From the NCBI GenBank assembly GCA_012861695.1, contig JAAOOA010000027.1, forward strand, positions 18,009,075 through 18,073,074: a DNA stretch of 64,000 nucleotides. The letters run 5' to 3'. This DNA is from Trematomus loennbergii (lineage: Eukaryota; Chordata; Actinopteri; Perciformes; Nototheniidae). This document shows positions 1 to 26,016 of this stretch, one piece after another (within the stretch, counting starts at the first letter, position 1; the number at the start of each line of letters is the position of its first letter). Both the position numbers and the translations under genes were made by a program. The notes under the pieces are model-generated. The model was not told the DNA's origin. It did not search any database and worked only from the letters and a program-made list of their open reading frames with translations.

Positions 1-49
1 CTAAAGATGGCATAACAATGACTGTGTAGTAGAAAATCACGTTTATTCA

Positions 50-56
<7 letters not shown>

Positions 57-95
<39 letters not shown>
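57..95. repeat. (GT)n microsatellite
   Basis: Uninterrupted GT dinucleotide run of about 38 bases in the baiap2l1 intron. Confidence 0.95.
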
Positions 96-96
<1 letters not shown>

Positions 97-1169
97 CAAC
101 ATGGTCCATAAAAGTGAGACACAGGAAGAGAGAAAAAAGCAATTACACGAGGAATGATATCGCCAATATAGTTTTATTGCAGCTTTAACCTTCTACAAAG
201 ACTTTGATGTATTATATCCCATAAAAAAAGGACTTGATAGTAAAAAAAATCCCTTTCTCCAGGTATATAGACTGACTTACATGATTGAGCTGTCACTTTT
301 CATGTATGCTATAAACTAGAGCTGAAGTGATTGGTCAATAAATCAATTATCTGATCGACAGATACAAGGTCCCTTTCAAGCATTAATATCAAAGGAATGC
401 AAAACGTTCCTGAGTTTCAGCTAACATCAGATGGAAAGATATTTGATAGATGCCAAGGGAAGTTAAGACATCCTCATAAGACACATAAAACATACTGAGA
501 CACACATGAATAAAGAATAACCCGTGAGGAGAAAAAGTGCAGGAGTGATAGCTTCCCGGATTACTGCAGACAGCTGTCACTATCATAAATGTTAAGATTT
601 GCTGCTTTTCTTAGTGTCATATATCATAGTATGTAAATAAAAAAAATAAATAAAGGGCTTTTTGAACATTAAAGCAGGTAAACATGTCACAGTAGGCAAA
701 AAACACAAATACGAACCTGAAAAGGAGCAGAATAGGGCTCCTTTGAAGCTAGGTATTAGGGTTTAGACACCAACAGACAGAGACAGACTGACAGAGAGGG
801 TGTCAGGGCTGAGAGGCAGGAGTTTACAGCAACAGGGGATTCACCAGACACCAAAGACATTTCAAATAAAAGAATGAAAGCAGACAGGAAAAAAGAGAGT
901 GCTGTCACAACTGACAAACAATTGATTTGAGGACGCTTTAAAACAAACGCTTACTCTTGAAATAAAAAAAGATAGAGATGTTTATCAAGGCTCTTACGTG
1001 TCAAACAGGGAACGTGTGATTTGCTGTTTTGTTTATAAATCCGTTATTCTATTTATGTCTTATCTCTCTCTGTTGCCACCCTTCACACTTTCTTACTGAT
1101 AGTAACACATTGTTGTCCATAGCAACAACATTGCTGCTGTGATGACAGATTCACAGAGTGATATATATA

Positions 1170-1171
<2 letters not shown>

Positions 1172-1219
<48 letters not shown>
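1172..1219. repeat. (GT)n microsatellite
   Basis: GT run of about 48 bases, preceded by a short AT run. Open frames across it are artefacts of the repeat. Confidence 0.95.
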
Positions 1220-1221
<2 letters not shown>

Positions 1222-1522
1222 ACTCATTAGCACACATTATGCCACCCACCTCTACAGTAGTAGTGGAAAGGTATTCAATCTCTTCTCTTCTTTCTCTGTT
1301 TCTACCTTAATTACATTCCATTCAAATTATCCTAATTGCCGTGAATTGCAACATTCATATTTCTCGCCAAAACAAAACGCAAGATTAGATAGACAAATAA
1401 TTAAAAGCACTTGCATGCATTTTTCAGACAATTTAGAGGCAGTAATTCATTTATGATCGCCCTGAAGAACATCTCTATTAACTCAACTAATACGTTAGAT
1501 AATTGGATATTTGGCAATCTGG

Positions 1523-2821
1523 CAGAGGTGTGGACTCGAGTCACATGACTTGGACTCGAGTCAGACTCGAGTCACCAATTTGATGACTTTGGACTCGACT
1601 TGACAAAATCACAAAACACTTGCGACTCGACTTGGACTTGAACACCAATGACTCGGGACTTGACTTGGACTTGAGCCTTCTGACTTGAGGTGACTTGATA
1701 ATTTAATTCAGGGTCTCCAACACGCCGATCGCGAGATGCCGTTAGAAGAGCAGACTCCCGTCGGGGAGAGCAGAATCTTCAGCCGCTGCAACTCTTGCTG
1801 GAATCCAATCCATGCAGGCAGGGGGGGACTTTATTTTGCTGAGCCACCATGCGGCCAATCATATGCGAGGACACACTAGGATCATACCATTATGTGAAAG
1901 AAGGGTGGGGGGCAGACGCTCCAAAGACAGCAGGTGTAGTGGTACAGGCCAGCTACACAGAGCGACGGGGAGCCGGATTTAAATGCAAGCGCGTCGGAAA
2001 AAGTCAAGAAATTGCGAAAACCGAAAAAAGAAGCAGCATCTGGCTGCATTTCAATGATATTGGAGAAAGCAAAGCTGAGTGCAGGATTTGTAAAATGAAA
2101 ATAACCTTCAGAGCAGGGTTTTTTTTGGTAACCACTCAGGATTTATTGTCAGAGGTGGGAGAAGTTCAGATCTTGTACTTGAGTAAAAGTACCAGAGTGT
2201 AGGAATACTCGGTTACAATAAAAGTCCTGCATTCAAAATGTTACAAGTAAAAGTACAAAAGTATTAGCATCAAAATATACAGTTAAAGTACCACCTGCAG
2301 AGGGATCTAGATTCAGGTGTTCTTTTCCCCATAGAGACGCCTCGCTGCACATTATCCCTTGCATAAAGATAGTTGTGGGTCCCTTATAACATGTTGTACA
2401 CAGTGGAAATAAACATTCTGGTCACCTCAACATCAGGGATCTTATCATTAAACTCCTTCTGAATCAAACCGTCACGGTAGCCTTACCTTACTGATCCCTC
2501 TTACAATAGAAGAAAACACGTTACTTTACCAGCAGAGAGAAAATGGATTATTAAATTATTAATGTGACTAATAAAGAGCAGTTTGATTATTAAGTATTAT
2601 TCTGTTGATCGATGTCATTACATTTGTTGAAAAGCACATAAGGACTTGTTTAAGACTCGTTTTGTCAAAGTTTAGGACTTGGACTTGACTTGAACTTGCC
2701 CATCCTGACTTGAGACTTGACTTGGACTTGAGCGCAAAGACTTGAGACTTGACTCGGACTTGAGCGCAAAGACTTGAGACTTGACTCGGACTTGCAAAAC
2801 AATGACTTGGTCCCACCTCTG
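1523..2821. mobile_element. hAT-type DNA transposon remnant with BED-finger fragment
   Basis: Seen: the ends are CAGAGGTGTGGAC on the left and ...GTCCCACCTCTG on the right, forming imperfect terminal inverted repeats. They are flanked by a perfect 8-bp direct repeat, CAATCTGG (1515-1522 and 2822-2829). An 8-bp duplication with ends starting CAG fits the hAT superfamily. An internal plus-strand frame (1849-2202) carries W-x-H-F followed later by C-x2-C, resembling the first half of a BED zinc finger, then runs into unrelated sequence. Both subterminal regions are packed with short repeats of the GACTTGGACTCGAGTC type. No transposase catalytic core is visible, so the copy is inferred to be non-autonomous. 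Confidence 0.8.
2150..2315. mobile_element. Nested fragment of a teleost 'AGTAAAAGTAC'-type repeat
   Basis: Starts CAGAGGTGGGAGAAG and continues with repeated AGTAAAAGTAC-like words. The same wording recurs near 23140-23540 and 31360-31455. It interrupts the BED-finger frame of the surrounding hAT element, so it looks inserted later. The right end is not clear. Confidence 0.5.
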
Positions 2822-4214
2822 CAATCTGGTGTTTGAAATGTTTTCACTGAGATAACCTGTAGATCCGTTGGAAACACAATCAATGTATCTCTCCAAGGAA
2901 AAGTATTGAAATATAGTTTTTTTACATTTATGATAAAATGTTGTTGTATTATCAGATATCCTTTGCTGCACATGTATGATTGGTATAAATAGATGTAACA
3001 CAGGTCCTGGCAGTCATTTGTTCTTATCACAAAAAAACATATATACAACCAATTAATTCACCAAGTGTTGACCAACATAACGTCAGGTAAAGATCTCAGC
3101 ACAGTAAAGATCTCTGGTTTACTGTACAGCTCTCTCTCATGAACCTGATCCGCCTTCAGTGTCACACAATACGTGTCGATCACGTAATCAGTGGATGATT
3201 ATGTTGCAGTACAGATTGTCTTCATAGCAGCAGGGTGACAAGAAATAATATTTATTTCAAATGCTGCTGTTCTTTGTGTAGGTGCGTTCGAATGCTTCAG
3301 AAATTTGAATCTGCTTGTTTGTTGGCGTGAAGCCACAGAGAAGCGGCTGTTATCATGGCATCAAGTTTCGAGCGAAATACCAACTGTGAATGGTCGGGCT
3401 CATGTAAGGACTTCCTGGCACTAGAGAGACAGAATCAAATTCAGTCAGGCGGACAGACGGCACTGTTTACACAGCGATGATATCACCTCTGCTCAGGGTC
3501 ACTTAGCTGTTGCCACTGAAGGCACACACAGGAGGACTCAGATAATGTTGTTTTTACAGATTATCTCTGGCTGTTTTTAGAGAAATACTTCACTAGTGAT
3601 GTTTTTTCTGCACCGTTTGTGAGGGCATGAAATAATGCTCTTTTGGTTGAACTTACTAACATGCTAATACCAAATGGCTACCAAATGTTAATGTGCTTTT
3701 GGGCTTACAGTAGGTTTACATAGTAGATGTAAATCTGAACTTTTTTACATCAAAAAAATGCATTTTACCAACCAGGGCTTCCTGGTAAACAAAGCCTTCA
3801 GCATGTCAGAGAGGGTGTGTGCCTTGATCAACAACAGTTAAAGGCATGCCAGCTACAGACACTTGGATAAGGATGACAATAGGTATGTCGCATGTAGCTT
3901 TAAGAAAAAGATCAGGGACAAAGACGATTTTTCAAGAAATCCAATTATTCTGTTTTATTCCGGGGTCCTGGCTGTATTACGTATGAATCATTTTGGAAAT
4001 AAATGCATTTTTTTATGTGGACAAGTGGTTAGAAAATCATCATAAATGCATTGCATTGGCCAACATTGAAATCCACTCAATAGCTTTATGCTAGTAAATT
4101 AAGCAAATACTCACAAAAGGCCCTTAATAATAATCGTACAGTAATACATAATGGTTGCTTTTTTCTTGAAACCACTCTTCTGAGATCAGTTCACTCGTAT
4201 CTACATATACTTAA

Positions 4215-4392
4215 AGGTGGGGTAGGTCATTTTGGCCGGCTAAAATGATTGGTCGTGCTTTTTACAGCGCTACAGATTACATTTGTTTATGTATTTATTG
4301 TCAAAGCATTTATATTCATTGCTATCGGATGTTAAGAGCATTCCATGGAATATAACAAAAAGTGTTTCTGAAATAAATGACATACCCCACCT
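4215..4392. mobile_element. TTAA-flanked MITE, family A, short copy
   Basis: Seen: 18-bp terminal inverted repeats, AGGTGGGGTAGGTCATTT at the left and its complement with one mismatch at the right. TTAA lies directly outside both ends (4211-4214, 4393-4396). TTAA targets are typical of piggyBac-type transposons. The interior matches, in reverse orientation, the longer copy at 12268-12646. No coding capacity. Confidence 0.8.
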
Positions 4393-4874
4393 TTAAGTAA
4401 TGTTACTTGAAATCAGTGTGTATGAAGCTTTATTGTTTTGATTCTTTAATCACAAAATACAAATATCAAATCAAAGCTTATAATAAAGAAGAAGAATGCA
4501 AAAAAGGGACACACACCAGTGTAAGTAAAGTGGCCTTCTGACCTTTTAATAATCCCAGGCTGTCAGTGTAGATAAGATATATGCTGTCCCCTTTTCCTCT
4601 CCTTCCTTTCACTGAACACCAAGCGCAGCCTAATCTATCAATACAGTAAACTCCTGTCCAATCACACCTCCCCTGCAGGAGAGAGATTAGGACATCAGAA
4701 AGGAGCCTGCTCATGTCACTCGCGGCTGCTCATGTCACTTGTTGGCTGTGTGTACACATCAGCAGTGAGAGGACTTACAGCTCTGTCGTCGGAGAGATAA
4801 GACACAACAAAAGACAAACCAATTGATTTGGATCCATTGAACTTGACTTGTATTTGTGGTTTGTTTGTTTTCAG

Positions 4875-18684
<13,810 letters not shown>

Positions 18685-19515
18685 CCGGGCCTCATTTCCA
18701 CTCACCCTCCATCCTCACAACATCCTGTCCAACTTCCTGTGTCCTCCACCCGGTCCATACAGCTCCGCCCTGCCTCCACTGTCCAGAGGCTTCTCCTCAG
18801 TCTGAACTGAGACAGAACTTGGCCAGCACTGAGAAAAAAAGAAAATGCCATTTGAATCTGTGATCCCCTCACTGCTGCAAAACTCTCACATGGAAGTAAT
18901 TTGGGACTGTTTTAATTTAACAGAACGAATGCTCATATATTTAAGATATATATCTATATTTTCTATGTCTATTTTTGTCCCTCTGTTTGTGGTGGTGATG
19001 TTTAAAAGACCACATTCGTACCTGCACTTGAGAAATGGATAAATAAAAATGCTCAAAGAAAATATTTATTTTAATATTTGCTGTTAAAAATATTTTCTGT
19101 TGCCATAGGACAGTAGAAGAATGTACTGTAGGACCTCTGCATTTCACCGTCAGGTCCTCATGGAAATGTTGCATCCTAGAAGAGACCTTTACAGAGATGC
19201 ATCAAAAAAAGGCACACTAGTGATCTTTGTATATACATTTGTTGTGAACAGATGCTATACATATTGTCCTTTGCCATCTAACTTAATTTTTTTGTGGAGC
19301 TAGAAAAATGTGGAGACAGGACTTTTGCCTTAATGACACAAACATAACTACTGTAAAAATATAATTTACCTGTTGTAATCCTAACATGTGGACAATCATT
19401 CCTGCTTTCATCATTACACACATCATTTAAAGAACAGTGTGTACACTTGTTTGGCCCACATTGCAACCTTAATAGAATTTGCTGTATGAAAAATAAAGAT
19501 GGATTTCTTCAACTT
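18685..19515 (+). other. baiap2l1: baiap2l1 3' UTR with poly(A) signal
   Basis: Follows the TGA stop at 18682. An AATAAA hexamer at 19492-19497 lies in a normal AT-rich 3' end context and is the likely cleavage signal. The exact end is inferred. Confidence 0.7.
19492..19497 (+). terminator. baiap2l1: Poly(A) signal AATAAA of baiap2l1
   Basis: Canonical hexamer about 810 bases past the stop codon. It is the best candidate before the inverted-repeat element that begins near 19609. Confidence 0.65.
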
Positions 19516-19608
19516 GCTGTTTAGTTTTATCATGACCAAGGTGTATAATTGTTATTGTGCATCTCTTGTTTATATGAAAGGTAAAAGCATATTTGACTCT
19601 GTCAAACA

Positions 19609-20046
19609 GGCCATATTGTGCAAATGTTCAGGTTCATATTTATATTTAGTGTCTCTACTGTGACATGTCTCCATGCTTTAATGTTCAAAAAGCTCTTTAT
19701 TTTTTCCATATTGCCTGTGCTGCAACACCTCTTTTCTCCCTCTGTCTGAGAGCCAGGTGCTGATTGGTTAGCTGGCTGGCTCCGTTATGATTTGTCAACT
19801 GCTTACAGATATCCCGCCCCTTAGCCAAGTGTACAATGTGTTGGAGCGATAGCCAATAGAAGCGTGAGTTTTGCAGGATGTCACTATGTTACGGAAGTAA
19901 ACAAAGGTATAATTGAGAGGTCTCAGGCAGAAACTCCCTCTAGAAGGATCTTTGGGATTTTAGCCTTTGCAGACCATTTACATGCACAAAAACCAATATT
20001 CCACACTACAGTAAAGGGAAAACCCAACAAAGCACAATAGGGCGCC
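19609..20046. mobile_element. Inverted-repeat element (MITE-like)
   Basis: Left end AGGCCATATTGTGC and right end GCACAATAGGGCGCC form imperfect inverted repeats. The interior wording (CTCTTTATTTTTTCCATATTG and a GCTGATTGGTTAGC block) is familiar from dispersed fish repeats. It fills the gap between the convergent 3' ends of baiap2l1 and bri3. Confidence 0.65.
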
Positions 20047-20112
20047 TTTTATGTTCATTCAAGGTTAAAAAAAATAAAATCAAGCAAGACAAACACATAT
20101 GTCGCATTCATT

Positions 20113-20118
20113 TTTAAT
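20113..20118 (-). terminator. bri3: Candidate poly(A) signal (ATTAAA) of bri3
   Basis: Minus-strand ATTAAA, the commonest variant hexamer, about 1.25 kb past the bri3 stop. No AATAAA was noticed on this strand between 20050 and 21370. The 3' UTR would then span about 20100-21370. Confidence 0.4.
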
Positions 20119-21258
20119 TACAGTAACTCAAATATAAAAAGTAAGAACCTCAATCATAAGAGCGTGTGTAGTGTGTTTTCTAAAGCAAGACGATTTTTTA
20201 AACCACTCCCACCACCTAGTTCTATCTCTTTTTCTACTGCCATGGACAGCTATATAACAACTCGCTGTGATGGAAGACATAGACACGGATACACTTCAGA
20301 TACAGGGACGAAGACATTCTCCATAGATTGTCTGGTTAGGGGGGGGGGCAGGGGGCAGGGTGACTTGTCACAGAGTACTAAGATCGAAATCCAGAGATTA
20401 TACACATTATTGAGAGATGTCTTCAGCTTTTCTCCCAGCATGCATCCTTGAAGTGAACCTCTGGATATTAAAGGAGAAGTCTGCGCTTTGACAAGAGTCT
20501 TCTTAAAGTAGGCAGAAGTCCGAAGTCAAACAGTGATTGAGGTTGTAAAGTCGAGGGCGTTTCAGATTGTATGTACCTGAGGTCTGCATTGGCCCTGGAA
20601 AAGCACAACCCAGCAGAATAATCATCAAACAAACCTTCCGTGCAAATATGGCCCCAAGAAATGACATCAACAAAAAGAGACAAAATGTCTGAGACAAGTC
20701 CATTGTTTCAGCCGGGACAGTTCACGTCCAAGGATCTTTACATGTATGCTTTCTTTTCTCAAAAACCCATGTTATTCCCCTAAGCCAAAAACAAACATCT
20801 CAAAAAAAGGTTTACATTTCTGGAAAAAGCTGATACATCGGTGATCTACATGGATGCTTTGTTGAGTACAATGTAACTAAGCACACAAATATGTATGCAG
20901 TGTGCCAGCGAATACAAAAGGAAAAAGAAAACTCATGTTTCTCAGTTAATTCTGGCTTGAAAAACATAAAAGGAATCTGCTCAGGTCCTTGGACAACTGA
21001 GCCAAATCTACAGGAGAAATCACGACTGATGGAATCTCTGATGATCACTCGGCATGTAGTGAAGGCACTGACAACAGCTGGACACTAACATCTGCTAGAA
21101 CACATCCTCAACTAGATGAACATAGATTTGTACAAGTGCCTGTAATAAAACATCATGGTAATATCATCTTGATCATTTCATTGTACATAACATCATGGCA
21201 ACAGCAAATGTGCAATATTAAGAAAGAAAAACAAAGTAAAGACACGGAAATGCTGGAT

Positions 21259-21260
<2 letters not shown>

Positions 21261-21325
<65 letters not shown>
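21261..21325. repeat. (GT)n microsatellite in bri3 3' UTR
   Basis: About 65 bases of GT on the plus strand, so CA in the bri3 transcript, starting about 45 bases past the stop codon. Confidence 0.93.
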
Positions 21326-21328
<3 letters not shown>

Positions 21329-21370
21329 CGTGGGAGCAGGAGCAGGTGCAAGGGCCGTGGTTTGGTCCCT

Positions 21371-24300
21371 CTAACCAAAGGTGGCGCCACAGTTGGGACA
21401 CCTTCTCTGGCGCAGTGCAAAGCAGAAGAGGAGACCCAGGGGAAGAAGAAGATGGCACACAGGATCCCCAGGCAGGTGAAGTCATCCTCCAGGACCCCCA
21501 CTCTGCAACACAAGCACACACACACAGCAGGAGGTGTTGGTAAGGAGCGAAGATCAAAAAGAAGCACAGATGCAGGATTTTAAATGGGAGATAAATATTC
21601 TTGGGTTTGATAACTGAGAAGCTGAAGGCACCTGGATCTCAATTTCTATATGAAGTGACCGGTAAAGTATCTCAATAGAAAGACAGAAAATAAATTACAA
21701 ATAGAAACAAACGCAAATACACAGAAACAACCGAAACTATATAAAAAACATCCACGAAGAGATATAAAACAACCAAAAATGAAAAAGTAGAAAAGGACAG
21801 TAAAGGAAAGAAAAAAACACTGAGAATATACAACAACCATTAAAGAGACATACAACCACAAAATGACACACAATACAAAAAAAAAAATCTAACAACCAAT
21901 TAAAAAAAAAGCTTTAGACATGTTGTTTTTTGACATTTTGTGTCTCTCTTAGTCTCGGTTTGTTTCTCCTCTGTAGGGGCATGGAGGACCTTTTAGATGT
22001 CTTTCTACAGGTGCTGGTCTCATAATCTGTCCATGGCTGGAGGCTGTCAGTAGCTACTCATTCACAGTTATTAGATTATTAAGTTGTTCATCTATTAGTT
22101 ACACTGAATAAACAACTTATAAACGCAACTTTAAATAATGTTCCCTTTATTATTATAAAAGTATTAATATTGGCCATATTGGAAAGATTAGAAATTGTCA
22201 AAGCAGAGAGAAGGGTTCTGGCAAAAATTCCCCTACTTCCAACACGCATGGAGCAGGGAAGCAGCCTTTACAATCGAGAGATAATTATTCAGTGAACTGC
22301 TGTTAGGAAAATGTAATCATGTCTGCTTCAAAAGTGATTATAACGTTGGACGTAGGGGTATTTTCCAGAAACCCCCACTCTGCTTCGACAATTTCACATC
22401 TTTCACCATAAAACTGTATCAGCTGAATACGTTCAAAGAACTTTGGCTTTTGGTGCTTCGAAGAAATAAAGAAGAGAAAATAAAGGACCATCTAGGGAAG
22501 GATTTTGCCCTGTGACATAAGAAAACAGCTGCCTCATGTTTGTCAGGACATGAAGCAGCTTGTTTTGAAGCTTTAATCCAGAGTCATGGTGAACACAGAG
22601 TCCCATGACTGCACTACGTCCACCAGTAAATCTGCTGGAGGCCCCAGAGAGAATGAACAAATGCTGTGTATGAAGCTAGACCTTAAAGAGGTGGGAAATG
22701 AAAAGCTCTTACTGCTAATGCTATATATATATATATAAAATATAAATAATCTTAATATATCCGCCTTGATTGCACTAACAAAATTAGATCCTGCAGAAGT
22801 GAGGACCTTTGATTGACCTTCCTTAAATCATGTTAGCTTCTAATAATACGGCAAGCAGCTGACAGTGTTTGGTGTGCTGTGCCATGTTGTTTACACACTT
22901 TGTTTGTTCACTGGTATCAGGAACTGTCACTGACCGAGGAATCATGGCCATGATGCAAAATGAAGACTTAAACTGTACCGGCCACTTCTGTCTGTTATAC
23001 ATGTTGTGTATTTTATAAGTAACAAAGTGTCAGGGAGCTGTGTTTATTACCGTAACTGTGTTGGAATGAAGTTACACAACTTAACACATTATTAAACATT
23101 GGTAAAGTCGTGTATAGATATGTTTTTTTTCTTCTGCTTTATACTACTCCACTACAAAAATCCAGTGACACACATTCTACTTTTTACTCCACAATTATTA
23201 TTTTTTTAATTACTCACGTTGAAGATTAACATTTAATAAAAAAAATCATAATCAACAAATTATTTATCAATTACTATAAAAGATGTAGACACAACTTTAT
23301 TAATGCACTGGTTCAATTCAACAGCTACCTAGCAGTATTTTTGTTTTTTAAGTTACTCCTTTACCAGCTGAACCATTAAAGTGATGAACTGATCAATACT
23401 TTTAATAAAATAATATTAAAAAAAATTCGGGAAAGAGTCATTCTGCAAAGTGAGTACACATTTATTTTGGTACTTTAAATATGTTTTGATGGTAATACTT
23501 ACATTTTGAATGCAGGACTTTTACTTGTAACAGAGCATTTCTATCCCATTATTTTACGACTCCACCAATGGATGTTTTTATAAACCGCCCTCCCCCCCCC
23601 CCCCTCTGTCACATGTTTGAGGCCGTTGTCATCTGACTGACAGGATGTTGACTCAGGCACAGTGAATCTATCTTTCAAAACGGAAAGTTACTTCTGCTTA
23701 ACATTAGGTCAAACTGTAGGCTTGACGCCATACGCACAGAGACAATGAAGGTACACATGCAGATAGAACAATAATTAGGCACAGGAAGTTAGAACTTTAT
23801 ACTCTGAATGAACTGCGCTCAGATCCCACTTAGTCACAGAGAGCGCATGTTTAACCATGTGCTCATCACTGTCAGTTATATACTGTATTATACAAGCTAA
23901 TAATATGCATGTGTGTTAGGGTGGTGACATATAGCGTTCACGATAATATACGTGTGGAGTTTTTAATAGGATTTTTCTTTAAAATATTGTGAAAATGGCA
24001 TTATTCTAGCTGCCGTAATGACTTCATATTATTACCTATATATTGACATTTGAAATACAAAGATTATTTTGTATATTTGTTTGTACTTCAAAACTGTTTA
24101 GACGTGCCTTTTAGATTAGTGTTGATTTTATTTGTATGTTCTATTTAGGCCTATGTTTTATAGAGAATATAGATCTCACTCTGAGTTACTGTTGTTGTTT
24201 ACAAATAAAATATCCTAAGAGATCATTTTTTCATTTTTGATTCATTGTTATTTTATATTTGAAAGCAAACTCTGCTGAGCTATAGAACAATACAACTTTT

Positions 24301-25579
24301 CAGTATTATATCATATCACCAAGACTGTAATTATCATGAAAATACCCTAAAGTGTCATATTTTGTAGGTCTATATCTGCCACCCATACATAGTGTGTGTT
24401 CTCACCTGCAGGCGGGGCAGCCTCCCACCACCACCACAGACGGCTGTATGATGGTGTACCCGGGGTAGGGCTGCTGGGCTATGGCAGGGCCCATTTGGGC
24501 TGATGGGTATCCTGTAGTGGACAGCAGGCACACATGTTAATATGGACATTCAGAGTAAATCACAACATTAACAATTACCGTAACATGTTTAATGTGACTT
24601 TGTTATGAGTGTGTTTGTAGGAGAGTTTACGTGATTATGACCCTGACTGAGGTTATATTCATTTGTTTTCCACCTGTGTCCATCTGTTGTGATATCTCCG
24701 CAACACAATAAACACTGATACCACAACCACTTGTCGCTGTACAAATACACTGTTTTTTTAATAATGATCCCTTTTCAGTGGCAGAACCAGGGTATATAAA
24801 TACATACAAAATACAAAGAACATGTGTTTCATCACACAGGAAACAAGAAAAGCAATCTTCATTTTAGGAAAGAGTTACTTCCTTGTCATTGCAGCTCTTA
24901 TACTATCAGTCATATGACAGCCTTTGTCATGTAAAGCAGACACAAACTGTATAAGGGCTGGGGCCACAATAGAACAACTTGTAGTGCTGCACTGTGCCAA
25001 AACTGCATAGCTTACATATTTAATCTAAAAATCTCAAAACCCTGCCTTAAAAATATCCAAACATTAATTTATAAGTGATGTGTGGTTTATCGACTGACTT
25101 TTAAAGCCGCATATTTTCATTCACCCAAAAACAGGTCAGACACAAATGCCAGACATCGCTATCGGGATACTGCGCATGCGCAACTGTGTAGCACCTGATA
25201 AACGAAACTTATTACTCAAACAGCAGGGTCTTTTTTTTAAAGTCTTGATATCTTTGGTTTAAATGTTGACACCTTCACACAAAAACACGCACAGGCAAAA
25301 TCAAAACAAGGTCAAAGCTTTCCTTTAAACGAAGACGGAAGTGGGCAGCAGTGAGCCCTCTCTTACCGTCCGGGGGCTTTACTTTCTGGTAAATGTGGAC
25401 CATAAACGTGTGCTCCGTAAACGGGGCTACTTGCCTTGTCCGGCGGGGTACTGGTAGGGCGGCGGGGCCGGCGGCGGGATAGCCCCATAGCTGCTCTGCG
25501 GAGGGGCATACTCGTAAGCCCCTGGGACGGTGTTGTAGCAGGGGGGTCTGTCCTGGAGAAGAGGTTTGCTGTCCACCAT
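21371..25579 (-). CDS. bri3: BRI3 (brain protein I3), small lysosomal membrane protein
   Basis: Three coding exons on the minus strand: 25435-25579 (ATG 25577-25579), 24406-24511 and 21371-21502 (stop TAG 21371-21373). With one missing base allowed for at 21435-21437, the protein is 127 residues; human BRI3 is 125. The N-terminus is proline and tyrosine rich (PPPYQYPAG), followed by [18 protein letters not shown] hydrophobic segment lies at about residues 90-112, and the end is [15 protein letters not shown]. The paired CPAC and CPNC motifs either side of the membrane segment are the family mark. BRI3 localises to lysosomes and perinuclear membranes and its biochemical role is not settled. 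Intron 1 has a GC donor (AAG|GCAAGT). The gene is convergent with baiap2l1 and divergent from tecpr1, as in the human block. Confidence 0.93.
21645..21905. repeat. A-rich imperfect minisatellite
   Basis: Loose tandem repetition of words such as GAAACAAACGCAAATACACA and ACAACCAAAAATG, typical of decayed CAAAAAGACACAAA arrays in fish. It lies in bri3 intron 2. Confidence 0.6.
21906..24405 (-). other. bri3: bri3 intron 2, remainder
   Basis: No exon is seen. It contains a short (AT)n at 22723-22737, a C run near 23589-23603, and an AGTAAAAGTAC-type repeat fragment around 23140-23540 (GCAGGACTTTTACTTGTAAC). The rest is unassigned. Confidence 0.55.
24512..25434 (-). other. bri3: bri3 intron 1 (GC-AG intron)
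   Basis: Minus-strand donor AAG|GCAAGT and acceptor CCACTACAG. A GC dinucleotide replaces GT, but the rest of the donor matches the consensus strongly, which is the usual pattern for functional GC-AG introns. The phase (Gln, then split Gly) is kept across it. Confidence 0.85.
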
Positions 25580-26016
25580 CTCAACACAACGTGATGCGAC
25601 CCCAAGTTGTCTTGTTGTCTTGTAGCCTTCACTTCAACCACAGTGGAAAAGGTCAAAACTGAACTCAGGTTACTTGTCGTTAGTTGTCCGAAAAGCCGTG
25701 TGACGTTCGTTGAAACGCAGTTGCAACAAAAACAAAGAAAAGACGCTGCGCAAAAATGAAACTTCGTCCCTCTCCATGCGCCAACTTTGTCCCCGGCGGC
25801 GCAACAACCCCAAGTATTTACCAAATGTCCACTAAATAGACAGGAATGGTCAGGTAATGGTTAACTTAACTCCATTTCCCTCTTCGAAGTTGGTCCTTTG
25901 GTACCAAAACAACAGGAATCTGTCATCGCAACGCCGTGTGCCCGTGTAACTCAGCTGAACTCAGGAAGGCTTTTCCTTTCTGTCTGGATTGTCACAAGAG
26001 AAGAGAATCATGTGAT
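25580..26016 (-). promoter_or_regulatory. bri3: bri3 5' UTR and promoter region
   Basis: Sequence upstream of the bri3 ATG with several CpG dinucleotides. A TCATGTGA palindromic M-box (the MITF/TFE-type E-box) sits at 26008-26015. The transcription start was not determined. The regulatory reading is inference. Confidence 0.45.

Larger units (their letters stand above)
1..4874 (+). other. baiap2l1: baiap2l1 intron (5' part of gene lies outside window)
   Basis: No coding exon was recognised here. The first exon seen, at 4875, encodes the late part of the I-BAR domain, so the start codon and earlier I-BAR exons should lie upstream of the window. The stretch holds GT microsatellites (57-95, 1172-1219), a hAT-type element (1523-2821) and a TTAA-flanked MITE (4215-4392). 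The rest, including 2830-4210, shows no gene signal that I can support. Confidence 0.6.
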
